Assembly (NCBI GenBank): GCA_947650365.1
Contig: OX393550.1
Location: forward strand, 47,848,440-47,912,439
Length of the DNA: 64,000 nucleotides
Direction of reading: 5' to 3'
From: Chamaelirium japonicum
Taxonomy: Eukaryota > Streptophyta > Magnoliopsida > Liliales > Melanthiaceae
Part shown: one piece after another, positions 33,901 to 45,818 of the stretch
How positions within the stretch are numbered: position 1 is the first letter of the stretch
How the letters are laid out: every line of letters starts with the position of its first letter
Position numbers and translations under genes: made by a program
The notes under the pieces: model-generated
What the model was told of the DNA's origin: nothing
Seen by the model: only the letters and a program-made list of their open reading frames with translations
Databases searched by the model: none

Positions 33901-34710
33901 TAGAGATCGGCTCGTTAACTTCTTAATTCCAAATAAAGAGGAATGAATAAAGGAACGGAAGACTTTGAGCTTATTACTCCAATTCTTGCTCGATCCTCTC
34001 CATCCGAATTTTAACATTTAAAACCTTGGGGAGGGATAACTATGAGCCCTAAAGCCAGCTAGTAGGTTAGAAGTCAGGTCCTAGGGTTGGTCGGGCTCGG
34101 TCCCGCGCCCTGAAGTGAGCTCGGTAGGAACCCGGGTGCGATTCGTTTACCTACCGGCTAAAAAGAATAATTGGCCCTAACTCACAAACCGGAGGTCAGA
34201 ATAGGGCTCGAAAGGGTTCGTTGGAAAGGTCTCGTCGACGTAAACACGTTGGCACTTGGTATATATTTTTCTGACTTTTAGATCTCCCAAAAAGAAGAAA
34301 ATAATCTAAAATTTAAAATAATAATAACTCATCACCCAGGTGTCGGATCGACCCCAGCTCAGGCTCGTTGAAAAGGTCTCTCAGATCCCCACCCAACGTA
34401 TCCAGCCTTGCTGCGATCCGATTACCCGAACTTCCGTTGTAAATCAAACAATATTAAATGTCAGTTAATTTATAGATATTCTAGGGTTTAACTACCGAAC
34501 TGCCGAAACTAGCTGCGCATACACCCGATTACTGCACGGGATGCGCCATTGCGACCTGTTCGAAGCCATAGCAAAAGTGAACGTAAAATATTTCATGGGT
34601 TTACGACTTATTCTTCCAGAAAAAGCCCAAAGAAAAAGTCTGACTAAGAATGACGAAAATACCCAAGGTGAACTTTTATTATTCCCAAATTTAACACCAC
34701 AAGTGTTACA
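30916..34710 (-). repeat. Tekay LTR, type B (5' LTR of copy 2)
   Basis: A 3795-bp LTR. The half next to the TGTAACAC end resembles type A, while the half next to the primer site resembles type C, so type B is a mosaic. It matches 34716-38510 base for base wherever I compared them, and only five bases (accgc) separate the two. Confidence 0.85.
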
Positions 34711-34715
34711 ACCGC

Positions 34716-37700
34716 TGACACGCCCCGGATCCGACTACAAGGGTAAACCAGTCAAACCCAGGGGTGATGGGGTTATAAGGGTAAGTCAATGTTATAAGGT
34801 TGCGAGGTTGATTTTATTATTTAGTTATTCATTACTAATTTATCATTAACTATTTACTAGTTGATAGGGGATGGCTTTGAGGAGAAGCCTACCAATAGCT
34901 TGGCCTTGAGAAAAGGCCTACCGGGCATGAAGCTTTGAGAAGAAGCTTACCAGAGGAAACATTACTGATTCTGGCATTATTCAGAGCATCTAAAACATAG
35001 TTCCATAATTATTACATAACCAACTGGAAATAATAAAAACTAGCTAATAGCTCTAGTGTCCTCTCTCGATAGCTATTTAAGATCCTCTAGGAAGCGTCAG
35101 AGAAGGATCTACGGTACCTGAAAAGAGTGTGCAACAACGGGTGAGTTTACTAGGTAAACTCAGTGAACAGTTAACCCTAAACTAACTAGGGTAAACCATA
35201 GTCATATCCCACCCTTCTAGAAGTCTACGAGGGCGGCAACGCATATATACATACATTGCAAGTAAATGAAATGAACTAGCTACACATGACAATTCTACTA
35301 TATTACAACTACAACTAGTACATATACGACAAGTAATCATCAAGATCAAAGGTATGCAACTAATTACCAAAGGTTAGTTCTACCTACTCCTAAAGTGAAC
35401 CGGCAGTTTTCTAACTGAATCTGCCAACAGAACCTGGGTCCAAGTGTACCTGGAGAGCCAGAAATACCCATATGGCCATAAGGGGGCTAGGTCTTTCACC
35501 ATGGGGCACTCCCGCCCAACTTGCTTCTTCGGGGTCATTACCCAGGGGTGGACTACTAGGCCACTAGGGGCTTTACCGCCTGCCCAACCCTGTGACCCTA
35601 CCTACTTGATTCGGATTATGCACAGGCGGTGGTTCACCTCCCATCCTGTGCACTCGGGTCCCCTACCCATGCCCGTGAGTAGTGAGTCTTCCCTCTGGGA
35701 AGAGAACCTCGATTGAGGAATTATAATCACCAGTCTCTCCATTGAGACCACATGTCTCTCTACCGAGACCACCAGTCTTCGTTGCTCAATAGCAACTGGA
35801 CTGCACCATGCGCCCCATGGTCACCAAACACAGTCATTCAACATAATATTAATAAATAATCAGTACAAGTATCTACTTGTTTGCATGCATCCTAGTGTGA
35901 ATCTAGGTTGAGTTAATCACCGTTACAGCTATCAAAATATTACATGCATGACTATTCAGAGTCAAGGGATAATATGCCCACCTCCCACATGCAGTACCGG
36001 TTTCCCGCCTGCATGCATTGGACATACTATGCCACATATAGTTTTATTTATTATTTTACAGATACAACTATGATCTACACTAACTAGAATAGAGTTATTC
36101 ATGTTCACCTGGAGAATAGCTCGGTAGTCCAAGCTCCTCACGCCTATCGGTCCGGTGTACCGTCGAAGGCAAAACTGACCATCATGGTTTGAAATGTATA
36201 AGTTGTTACATCCATAATTTAGTCAAACTAGAGTTCTAAAAAGGTTGGTTTAGGTATGAGGGACCCATGGGATCCGGTCTCGCTCGAATCCGACTTCGGT
36301 CGGAGGTTTTAGGGTCGAACCGGTGAAAACTAGTCTACAATCGGTTCAATAGGGTAAAGGGGTCACTAGGGTCCCAAACTAGGTTCAATACATCGGCATC
36401 GATGATCTGAGCACGATGCCACTGGTTTCGTCTAATTCCGAGATCGGACGGAGAATTGGCTATCAAACCACGGCGCACCGACTAGATCGGGTTCATGGAT
36501 AAAATGGGATACTACACAGTATAATTACTGTACCTAGCTATGGCCAACAGGTAGGATTTTCCGAGTCGGTCGTAATGCCGTTGGTTTCGTTCGATTCCGA
36601 GATCGGACGAAGAAATGGCGGCTGAACCAAATTTAGACGGTTTACGGGTCTGGTTCAGGTGAACCAGATCGGTTCACTGTTGGTTGGGCCGGATCTGTGT
36701 TATCAGGTTGGGTCTGCGGGTCGGGTCTGGTCTGCTGTTCGGATCGGGTCTGCTGTGCACTTAAGGTGGTCGGGTTGCTATGCAGTCGGGTCGGGTCAGG
36801 GGGCTGAGTTGTTAATGGGTTGAGTTTGGTTTAATAGCAATTGAAGAAATGCCACCCATGTCCTCTTCTTCTTCAACAGAAGAAAACAGAGGAATGGGTT
36901 CACTGTGAACCCATTACCACGGCAACCATTTCTCGACCACTCCGTACCGCCCGGGCATATGATTGTGGTCTCCCAGACAACCCGACACCGTCAGATTCGT
37001 TAGAGTCCGCTAGTGACCATTAGGGGATCCCCACCCAACTCGTGGAAGAGGAAGAGAAGCCATGCATGGCCGCGGGGTGCTCGGCTCCGGTGGCTTGGGG
37101 TGGCGCCGGCGGTGCCCGGACGGTCTTCCCCGCATCATCCCCATGGAGGAGACACGGGAGGAGGCAGCCGGTGCTCCATCGAAGCCCGGGAAGGCTATGG
37201 CCGGAGGGAGTCCGCGGGTTTTGGGTTTGGGTTTGGTTTTGCTCCGGCGATCGCCGGTCGAGCCTGGGGTTTGGTCCTCCCGACGAGGACCGGAGATGGG
37301 GTCGCGGTGGCGTTCACCCGAGTGGGCCGCGGCTAAGGTAGGAGATGGAGGTCAGGTGTTGGGCACAAAGGAGGAGAGGAGGAAAGGGGATGGCTGACCT
37401 GCGTAGCTCACCGAAGTCGGGGGCGGAGCTCAGAGGGCGACTGGGTTGCTCCTCTCTCTCTAGTCCTCTCCCTCGATCTCTCTGCTCTCTCTCTCCCTTT
37501 CTCTTTCTCTTTCTCTCTCTCTCTAAATATAAGAATTATTACCTTCCTTCTCCCTCTCTTAATTTGCCGTTCTTTCTCTCTCGGTTCAGCCGTTCTCTCT
37601 CTCGGCTGGCCATTCTCTTTCTCTCTTTAGGTCGGTTCTTCATAAAGATTGTTATGGTGGTAATTAAAGAGAGTTGTTATGGTGATAATTAAAGAGAGTT

Positions 37701-38510
37701 TAGAGATCGGCTCGTTAACTTCTTAATTCCAAATAAAGAGGAATGAATAAAGGAACGGAAGACTTTGAGCTTATTACTCCAATTCTTGCTCGATCCTCTC
37801 CATCCGAATTTTAACATTTAAAACCTTGGGGAGGGATAACTATGAGCCCTAAAGCCAGCTAGTAGGTTAGAAGTCAGGTCCTAGGGTTGGTCGGGCTCGG
37901 TCCCGCGCCCTGAAGTGAGCTCGGTAGGAACCCGGGTGCGATTCGTTTACCTACCGGCTAAAAAGAATAATTGGCCCTAACTCACAAACCGGAGGTCAGA
38001 ATAGGGCTCGAAAGGGTTCGTTGGAAAGGTCTCGTCGACGTAAACACGTTGGCACTTGGTATATATTTTTCTGACTTTTAGATCTCCCAAAAAGAAGAAA
38101 ATAATCTAAAATTTAAAATAATAATAACTCATCACCCAGGTGTCGGATCGACCCCAGCTCAGGCTCGTTGAAAAGGTCTCTCAGATCCCCACCCAACGTA
38201 TCCAGCCTTGCTGCGATCCGATTACCCGAACTTCCGTTGTAAATCAAACAATATTAAATGTCAGTTAATTTATAGATATTCTAGGGTTTAACTACCGAAC
38301 TGCCGAAACTAGCTGCGCATACACCCGATTACTGCACGGGATGCGCCATTGCGACCTGTTCGAAGCCATAGCAAAAGTGAACGTAAAATATTTCATGGGT
38401 TTACGACTTATTCTTCCAGAAAAAGCCCAAAGAAAAAGTCTGACTAAGAATGACGAAAATACCCAAGGTGAACTTTTATTATTCCCAAATTTAACACCAC
38501 AAGTGTTACA
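34716..38510 (-). repeat. Tekay LTR, type B (3' LTR of copy 3)
   Basis: 3795 bp, same length as 30916-34710 and lying exactly 3800 bp from it. It starts TGACACGCC and ends GTGTTACA as read on the plus strand. Confidence 0.88.
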
Positions 38511-38563
38511 ACCTACACACCTTAAAGAAATTTTCGTCCTCGAAAATTAGTTAGAATCAGAAA

Positions 38564-41500
38564 TCAAACAACAAAGAGATCAGGGTACAATCGCAACATA
38601 TCGGACTCCACTTCCCAAGTGGCCTCGTCCTCACCTCGATGACTCCACAAAATCTTGACCATCTTGATGGTCTTGGTGCGAAGCACCCTATCTTCGGAAG
38701 CTAAAACACGGATCGGCCGCTCCTCAAAAGTGGCATCGGCATTTAGCTCCAAGTCTTGCCAATCTAGTACATGTGTCGGGTCTGGCATGTACCTCCGGAG
38801 CATCGACACGTGGAACACTGGGTGCACTGCTGAGAGTCGAGGTGGCAACGCCAGACGATACGCCACCTCTCCGACTCGATCTAGAATCTCGAACGGTCCC
38901 GTAAACCTCGGTGCTAGTTTTCCCTTCTTTCCGAACCGAAAGACACCACGCTTAGGGGAAACCCGCAGAAAGACATGGTCACCGACCTCAAACTCAAGGG
39001 GCCGTCTACGAATATCCGCATAACTCTTCTGTCTACTTTGAGCTGTGCGGAGCCTTTCTCTGATAACCTGTATCTTCTCTGTAGTCTCCTGCACTAAGTC
39101 TGGTCCCAGAAGACTACGCTCTCCAACCTCTGCCCAACAGATGGGGGATCGACAAGGCCTCCCATACAGAGCTTCATAGGGAGCCATGCCAATGCTCGCC
39201 TGATAGCTATTGTTATACGAGAACTCCACCAAGGGCAAGTGCTCATCCCAGCTACCTCCGAAGTCTATAGAACACGCCCGAAGCATGTCTTCTAATATCT
39301 GGATGGTCCGCTCTGATTGACCGTCTGTCTGGGGATGAAAGGCTGTGCTAAAGCTGAGCTGGGTCCCCAACGCAGTCTGCAAACTCTTCCAGAACCCTGA
39401 GACAAACCTGGGATCTCGATCAGAGATAATGGTCACTGGAATCCCATGCAATCTGACTATCTCTGCAATGTAGAGTCTGCTCAGCTCCGATAAAGAGGAA
39501 GTCGTTCGGACTGGAAGGAAGTGGGCAGACTTGGTCAGTCTATCCACAATCACCCATACTGAATCATGCTTGCTCCTGGTTAGAGGCAACCCCGAGACGA
39601 AGTCCATCGTGATGTGCTCCCACTTCCACTCTGCGACAGGAAGGGGATGAAGGGGTCCCGCAGGCTTCTGGTGTTCTGCCTTAACCTGCTGACAGGTCAG
39701 ACACTTGGCCACAAACTCAGCTACATCTCTCTTCATGCCATTCCACCAGAATTGGCTCTTCAAGTCTCGGTACATTTTGGTACTGCCAGGGTGTACCATG
39801 TATCGAGAGCGATGCGCCGCTGTTAGAACCTCCTCTCGAATCTCCAGGTTCTTCGGTAGACATAGCCTCCTCTTATACCTCAGTCCGCCATCAGAATCAA
39901 GCGACCAGTCCTCTACTGTCTCTCCCTTTATCAGTCGAGAACGCATCTCCTCCAACTCCTCATCATCTGCCTGGGAGGCTATCACTTGTTTGACCAACGT
40001 AGGCTGCACCTGCACACTGAATAATCGAGTACTAGCGGGATCCTCTCGCACCAACAGGTCATACCCTTCAACTGCTACAATAAAACTCTGTCTATCTGCA
40101 ATCAGTCGAGACATCTTGCTCTTGAACTTCCTGCTGAGCGCATCTGCCACTACATTAGCCTTCCCAGGGTGATAAAAGAAATTGTAGTTGAAGTCCTTCA
40201 AGACCTCAATCCACCTCCTCTGTCGAAGATTCAGGTCCTTCTGGGTACAGATATACCTCAGACTCTTATGATCACAATACATCTCAAAGTCTTCTCCATA
40301 CAGGTAGTGCCGCCAAATCTTGAGCACAAACACCACCGCTGCAAGCTCCAGATCATGGGTCGGGTAGTTCTGCTCATGAGGCTTCAACTGTCTTGATGCA
40401 TAGGCTACCACTTTTCCATCTTGCATCAACACACCTCCAAGTCCAGACTGAGACGCATCTGTATAGACCACGTATCCCTTCCCACCAATTGGCACTGTAA
40501 GAACAGGGGCAGTGGTGAGTCGTCGCTTCAGCTCCTGGAAGGACTGCTCGCAAGCATCCGACCACTCAAACTTCACCCCCTTCTTTGTTAACCGAGTCAG
40601 AGGCAATGCCAGTCTCGAGAAACCCTCTACGAACCTCCGGTAGTATCCCGCTAGACCCAGGAAACTCCGGATCTCAAAAACATTCCTCGGTGACTTCCAA
40701 CTCAGTACTGCCTCGATTTTTGCTGAGTCCACCGAGATGCCTCCTTCTGAAACCACATGCCCTAAGAACTTTACTTCTCTCATCCAAAACTCACACTTGC
40801 TGAGTTTGGCATAGAGCTGGTGATCTCGCAATGTCTGTAGGGCAATCCTCAGATGCTCTGCATGCTCCTCTTTTGACTTCGAGAAGATCAATACGTCATC
40901 AACGAAGACCACGATGAACCGATCAAGGTAAGGCCTGAAGACCCGATTCATCAAGTCCATAAAAGCTGCTGGAGCATTCGTTAGACCGAACGGCATCACT
41001 AGAAACTCGTAGTGTCCGTACCGCGTCCGAAATGCTGTCTTCTGGATGTCATCATCCTTCACTCTGAGCTGATGGTACCCAGTCCTCAAATCAATCTTAG
41101 AGAAGAACTGAGCACCCTTCAGCTGATCAAATAGATCCTCGATCCTCGGAAGAGGATATCGGTTCTTCACAGTAACTGCATTAAGTTTCCTATAATCAAT
41201 GCAGAGCCGCTTTGAACCGTCCTTCTTCTGGGCAAACAAAACAGGGGCACCCCATGGAGAGACACTGGGGCGAATATACCCGAGACTCCGCAATTCTTCT
41301 AGCTGAGTACTTAACTCCCGTAGCTCTGTTGGTGCCATCCGATACGGGGCCACTGAGATCGGTGCCGTTCCCGGAACTAGCTTGATGCTGAACTCTACCT
41401 CTCGAATAGGAGGAAGGCCTGGGAGCTGGTCAGGAAATACATCAGGAAAGTCTCGAACGATTGGAGAGCGCTCCAATGGATTCTCGCCCTCAATCTCATT

Positions 41501-41914
41501 GGCCAACTGTGCTAGGAGGCTAAGATAAGACCCTTGCCGGGGCGTCGGATATAAAATAGCCAGCTTAGCTCCCGCAAAGAAGAACTCCGTATTGCCAGGT
41601 GGACGGAAGGTGATCTTCTTGGAGTAGCAGTCTAGTGAAGCATGGTATGCCGCCATCCAGTCCATCCCCAGTAAGACATCCAACCCTTCTAAGTCGAGGA
41701 TAATCAAGTCGGCCACAAGTTCATTGCCTCCAATGGAAAGCACACATCTCTTACATACACGGTCCACATCAATGCTAGTCCCAAGTGGTGAGACGACCGA
41801 TAGAACATAACCAAGGGGTTCCGACTGTAACCCCAAGGTAGCCATAAATTTAGGGACTATGTAAGAGTGCGTCGATCCAGTGTCGAACAAGACTCGTGCA
41901 AGGGTAGTGAACAC
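38564..41914 (-). CDS. pol of copy 3: protease, RT, RNase H, integrase, chromodomain
   Basis: A frame of 1116 codons counted from a GTG. No ATG starts it, so pol is probably made as an extension of Gag. Approximate residues: protease DTGS at 11-14; RT with FVDD at 337-340; RNase H acidic residues D485, E523 and D548; HHCC finger H701, H708, C738, C741; integrase triad D771, D832, E868 with the D-60-D-35-E spacing; GPF motif 1006-1008; chromodomain about 1069-1115 ending [10 protein letters not shown]. The enzymes copy element RNA into DNA and insert it. The chromodomain targets heterochromatin in this lineage. All motifs are present and it looks whole. Confidence 0.92.
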   Translation of the reverse strand: MFTTLARVLFDTGSTHSYIVPKFMATLGLQSEPLGYVLSVVSPLGTSIDVDRVCKRCVLSIGGNELVADLIILDLEGLDVLLGMDWMAAYHASLDCYSKKITFRPPGNTEFFFAGAKLAILYPTPRQGSYLSLLAQLANEIEGENPLERSPIVRDFPDVFPDQLPGLPPIREVEFSIKLVPGTAPISVAPYRMAPTELRELSTQLEELRSLGYIRPSVSPWGAPVLFAQKKDGSKRLCIDYRKLNAVTVKNRYPLPRIEDLFDQLKGAQFFSKIDLRTGYHQLRVKDDDIQKTAFRTRYGHYEFLVMPFGLTNAPAAFMDLMNRVFRPYLDRFIVVFVDDVLIFSKSKEEHAEHLRIALQTLRDHQLYAKLSKCEFWMREVKFLGHVVSEGGISVDSAKIEAVLSWKSPRNVFEIRSFLGLAGYYRRFVEGFSRLALPLTRLTKKGVKFEWSDACEQSFQELKRRLTTAPVLTVPIGGKGYVVYTDASQSGLGGVLMQDGKVVAYASRQLKPHEQNYPTHDLELAAVVFVLKIWRHYLYGEDFEMYCDHKSLRYICTQKDLNLRQRRWIEVLKDFNYNFFYHPGKANVVADALSRKFKSKMSRLIADRQSFIVAVEGYDLLVREDPASTRLFSVQVQPTLVKQVIASQADDEELEEMRSRLIKGETVEDWSLDSDGGLRYKRRLCLPKNLEIREEVLTAAHRSRYMVHPGSTKMYRDLKSQFWWNGMKRDVAEFVAKCLTCQQVKAEHQKPAGPLHPLPVAEWKWEHITMDFVSGLPLTRSKHDSVWVIVDRLTKSAHFLPVRTTSSLSELSRLYIAEIVRLHGIPVTIISDRDPRFVSGFWKSLQTALGTQLSFSTAFHPQTDGQSERTIQILEDMLRACSIDFGGSWDEHLPLVEFSYNNSYQASIGMAPYEALYGRPCRSPICWAEVGERSLLGPDLVQETTEKIQVIRERLRTAQSRQKSYADIRRRPLEFEVGDHVFLRVSPKRGVFRFGKKGKLAPRFTGPFEILDRVGEVAYRLALPPRLSAVHPVFHVSMLRRYMPDPTHVLDWQDLELNADATFEERPIRVLASEDRVLRTKTIKMVKILWSHRGEDEATWEVESDMLRLYPDLFVV

Positions 41915-41925
41915 AGGTACAACAC

Positions 41926-42040
41926 CTAAGGCAATAATAAGTAGTTATAAATGTGTTTATCCTAGCTATGTGATCTACTAGAGCATAACTACAGAACTGA
42001 TTATGGAAAAGCTACTCTACGAGAAAGTATTTAGGGCTAC
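41926..42040 (-). other. Intron-like GT...AG segment between gag and pol (copy 3)
   Basis: Same 115-bp segment as at 8769-8883, in the copy whose coding part looks whole. It begins GTAGCC and ends CCTTAG on the minus strand and overlaps the last codons and stop of gag. Splicing is inferred, not shown. Confidence 0.6.
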
Positions 42041-43274
42041 CTTCAATGGCAGATCCAGAAGCTCCAGTATCCTGACCAACGAGTGCATAAGTTCGACCGT
42101 GAGTCTGTTGGCCACTACCACCCTGGCGGACTGGAGGTCTTTGCTGAAGTGGCTGTGGTTGAGGAGGACGGTAGGGCCGGGCACCCTGCTGATTCTGAGG
42201 TGCCCTCTGCTGCAGTGGTTGGGGATGGTAAGTCAATGCTGGACGAGGGTGATACGGCAGGGGAGGTAGGGCTGGTTGCTGTTGCTGCTGTGAAGGACGC
42301 CGAGTGCAGTCACGCCTGACATGGCCATACGTGCCACATCTAAAGCACTTGGGACCCTGTGAAGCTGGGGGTCCCTGGGAGTGGTGCTGCTGTTGGCGAA
42401 AAGGAGCCTCCTGAGACCTAAGCCTCTTGGAATGAAACCCGTGATCACTCCTTCCGTTGCCACCACTTCCTCGCTTCTCCTGAATCTTCTTGGCATCCTC
42501 TTGGCCTCGCTCTGCCACCAGAGCTCGATCCACCACCTCGCTGTAGATCTTCAGCCGTAGTACCTCGATCTTATTTTTTATTCCAGGCCTCAAACCTTGC
42601 TCGAACCTCTTTGCCTTACGCTCTTCCGTAGCTACCAAGAATGGAGCATAGCGTGACAGCTCATCGAACTTGGCCTCATACTCGGCCACAGATAGTGTGC
42701 CTTGGTACAAGTCCAAGAACTTCTTCTCCATTTCATCTCGGACGCTCTCCGGAAAGTACTTTTCTCGGAAAACCTTCTCGAACTCCTCCCAGGTCATAGG
42801 TGCCTGGCCTTCTCCTCGGGACCTTTGGATCCGATCCCACCAAAAGTCTGCCTCTGCCTCCAGCTGGTAGGAGGCTAGAGTGACTCTTCTCTCACCTACT
42901 ACTTCCAGGGCATCCAATGCCTTGTCGACTTGCTTCAACCATCTATCGGCCTCCACTGGGTTTGGATGACCCTTGAAGGTTGGCGGCTTCAGTACCTGAA
43001 AGTCCTTTAGGAGCTTCCCCATCCTATCTGCATCCATTCTCTGCTCATCCCGAGCGGCCTGCTGGGCCTGAGCCTGAGCCAAAGCAGCCTGGGCTGCTGC
43101 TGTTTGCTCCTGGGCAGCTGCCTGTTGCTGGGCTACCATTGTTTGTTGTTGTTGCATCATGACTTGCTGTTGCTGCATCATTTCAGTCATGGTGCGAAAC
43201 ATTTCCATGGGGTCAGGGACAGCTGCAGCACTTGACGACCCAGGAGAGGAAGTTTGACCTCTGGTAACAGCCAT
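42012..43274 (-). CDS. gag of copy 3
   Basis: Frame of 420 residues starting at the ATG at 43274. Nine further open codons upstream begin with GTG and are unlikely to be used. A Gln/Ala-rich N-terminus (rows of QQQQ) is followed by the retrotransposon Gag domain (FWWDRIQRSRG, FREKYFP, FEQGLRPGIKNKI), the zinc knuckle CFRCGTYGHVRRDC and a Gln/Pro-rich tail. It builds the particle that packages element RNA. The leader between primer site and ATG is only about 80 bp. It looks whole. Confidence 0.9.
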   Translation of the reverse strand: MAVTRGQTSSPGSSSAAAVPDPMEMFRTMTEMMQQQQVMMQQQQTMVAQQQAAAQEQTAAAQAALAQAQAQQAARDEQRMDADRMGKLLKDFQVLKPPTFKGHPNPVEADRWLKQVDKALDALEVVGERRVTLASYQLEAEADFWWDRIQRSRGEGQAPMTWEEFEKVFREKYFPESVRDEMEKKFLDLYQGTLSVAEYEAKFDELSRYAPFLVATEERKAKRFEQGLRPGIKNKIEVLRLKIYSEVVDRALVAERGQEDAKKIQEKRGSGGNGRSDHGFHSKRLRSQEAPFRQQQHHSQGPPASQGPKCFRCGTYGHVRRDCTRRPSQQQQQPALPPLPYHPRPALTYHPQPLQQRAPQNQQGARPYRPPQPQPLQQRPPVRQGGSGQQTHGRTYALVGQDTGASGSAIEGSPKYFLVE

Positions 43275-43357
43275 CTGCAAAAATGCAGGCCTATAAGACA
43301 CTTATTCGAGATAAGAAGACTAACCTACAACTAAATCCCTTAGGATCCTATCCCTAA

Positions 43358-43369
43358 GCTCTGATACCA
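43358..43369 (-). promoter_or_regulatory. Primer-binding site, initiator tRNA-Met type (copy 3)
   Basis: TGGTATCAGAGC on the minus strand complements the 3' end of plant initiator tRNA-Met, the usual primer of Tekay elements. It lies two bases from the LTR end (TGTCA-gc). Equivalent sites are at 30902-30913 (copy 2) and 51007-51018 (copy 5). Confidence 0.88.
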
Positions 43370-43371
43370 GC

Positions 43372-45818
43372 TGACACGCCCCGGATCCGACTACAAGGGT
43401 AAACCAGTCAAACCCAGGGGTGATGGGGTTATAAGGGTAAGTCAATGTTATAAGGTTGCGAGGTTGATTTTATTATTTAGTTATTCATTACTAATTTATC
43501 ATTAACTATTTACTAGTTGATAGGGGATGGCTTTGAGGAGAAGCCTACCAATAGCTTGGCCTTGAGAAAAGGCCTACCGGGCATGAAGCTTTGAGAAGAA
43601 GCTTACCAGAGGAAACATTACTGATTCTGGCATTATTCAGAGCATCTAAAACATAGTTCCATAATTATTACATAACCAACTGGAAATAATAAAAACTAGC
43701 TAATAGCTCTAGTGTCCTCTCTCGATAGCTATTTAAGATCCTCTAGGAAGCGTCAGAGAAGGATCTACGGTACCTGAAAAGAGTGTGCAACAACGGGTGA
43801 GTTTACTAGGTAAACTCAGTGAACAGTTAACCCTAAACTAACTAGGGTAAACCATAGTCATATCCCACCCTTCTAGAAGTCTACGAGGGCGGCAACGCAT
43901 ATATACATACATTGCAAGTAAATGAAATGAACTAGCTACACATGACAATTCTACTATATTACAACTACAACTAGTACATATACGACAAGTAATCATCAAG
44001 ATCAAAGGTATGCAACTAATTACCAAAGGTTAGTTCTACCTACTCCTAAAGTGAACCGGCAGTTTTCTAACTGAATCTGCCAACAGAACCTGGGTCCAAG
44101 TGTACCTGGAGAGCCAGAAATACCCATATGGCCATAAGGGGGCTAGGTCTTTCACCATGGGGCACTCCCGCCCAACTTGCTTCTTCGGGGTCATTACCCA
44201 GGGGTGGACTACTAGGCCACTAGGGGCTTTACCGCCTGCCCAACCCTGTGACCCTACCTACTTGATTCGGATTATGCACAGGCGGTGGTTCACCTCCCAT
44301 CCTGTGCACTCGGGTCCCCTACCCATGCCCGTGAGTAGTGAGTCTTCCCTCTGGGAAGAGAACCTCGATTGAGGAATTATAATCACCAGTCTCTCCATTG
44401 AGACCACATGTCTCTCTACCGAGACCACCAGTCTTCGTTGCTCAATAGCAACTGGACTGCACCATGCGCCCCATGGTCACCAAACACAGTCATTCAACAT
44501 AATATTAATAAATAATCAGTACAAGTATCTACTTGTTTGCATGCATCCTAGTGTGAATCTAGGTTGAGTTAATCACCGTTACAGCTATCAAAATATTACA
44601 TGCATGACTATTCAGAGTCAAGGGATAATATGCCCACCTCCCACATGCAGTACCGGTTTCCCGCCTGCATGCATTGGACATACTATGCCACATATAGCTT
44701 TATTTATTATTTTACAGATACAACTATGATCTACACTAACTAGAATAGAGTTATTCATGTTCACCTGGAGAATAGCTCGGTAGTCCAAGCTCCTCACGCC
44801 TATCGGTCCGGTGTACCGTCGAAGGCAAAACTGACCATCATGGTTTGAAATGTATAAGTTGTTACATCCATAATTTAGTCAAACTAGAGTTCTAAAAAGG
44901 TTGGTTTAGGTATGAGGGACCCATGGGATCCGGTCTCGCTCGAATCCGACTTCGGTCGGAGGTTTTAGGGTCGAACCGGTGAAAACTAGTCTACAATCGG
45001 TTCAATAGGGTAAAGGGGTCACTAGGGTCCCAAACTAGGTTCAATACATCGGCATCGATGATCTGAGCACGATGCCACTGGTTTCGTCTAATTCCGAGAT
45101 CGGACGGAGAATTGGCTATCAAACCACGGCGCACCGACTAGATCGGGTTCATGGATAAAATGGGATACTACACAGTATAATTACTGTACCTAGCTATGGC
45201 CAACAGGTAGGATTTTCCGAGTCGGTCGTAATGCCGTTGGTTTCGTTCGATTCCGAGATCGGACGAAGAAATGGCGGCTGAACCAAATTTAGACGGTTTA
45301 CGGGTCTGGTTCAGGTGAACCAGATCGGTTCACTGTTGGTTGGGCCGGATCTGTGTTATCAGGTTGGGTCTGCGGGTCGGGTCTGGTCTGCTGTTCGGAT
45401 CGGGTCTGCTGTGCACTTAAGGTGGTCGGGTTGCTATGCAGTCGGGTCGGGTCAGGGGGCTGAGTTGTTAATGGGTTGAGTTTGGTTTAATAGCAATTGA
45501 AGAAATGCCACCCATGTCCTCTTCTTCTTCAACAGAAGAAAACAGAGGAATGGGTTCACTGTGAACCCATTACCACGGCAACCATTTCTCGACCACTCCG
45601 TACCGCCCGGGCATATGATTGTGGTCTCCCAGACAACCCGACACCGTCAGATTCGTTAGAGTCCGCTAGTGACCATTAGGGGATCCCCACCCAACTCGTG
45701 GAAGAGGAAGAGAAGCCATGCATGGCCGCGGGGTGCTCGGCTCCGGTGGCTTGGGGTGGCGCCGGCGGTGCCCGGACGGTCTTCCCCGCATCATCCCCAT
45801 GGAGGAGACACGGGAGGA
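43372..45818 (-). repeat. Tekay LTR, type B, truncated (5' LTR of copy 3)
   Basis: About 2447 bp of the 3795-bp type B LTR, ending where plus-strand integrase sequence of copy 4 begins. Confidence 0.88.

Larger units (their letters stand above)
22251..34710 (-). mobile_element. Tekay/Del chromovirus copy 2 (full length, broken)
   Basis: Minus-strand element with both LTRs: 3' LTR 22251-26073 (type A), pol 26127-29469, intron-like segment 29470-29584, gag to 30818, primer site 30902-30913 and 5' LTR 30916-34710 (type B). Its two LTRs belong to different types, so it is a recombinant or converted element and cannot be dated by LTR divergence. It is broken, with about one break in pol. Flanks are 'attgc' (left) and 'accgc' (right), not a clean target duplication. 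The part 22251-29962 mirrors 8391-16101. Confidence 0.88.
34716..45818 (-). mobile_element. Tekay/Del chromovirus copy 3 (coding part looks whole, 5' LTR truncated)
   Basis: Minus-strand element: 3' LTR 34716-38510, weak polypurine tract beside it (38511-38524), pol 38564-41914, intron-like segment 41926-42040, gag 42012-43274, primer site 43358-43369 matching initiator tRNA-Met, and a 5' LTR cut off at 45818 by copy 4. The coding part looks whole, while the element is broken by loss of the outer 5' LTR. The compared parts of its two LTRs differ at about one site by eye over roughly 2.4 kb, pointing to a very young insertion (well under a million years at usual plant rates). Confidence 0.9.

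Noticed and set aside
22246-34715. 'attgc' and 'accgc' as the target duplication of copy 2
   Set aside because: They differ at two of five bases, and the left side is a rearrangement joint, so no target duplication can be claimed.
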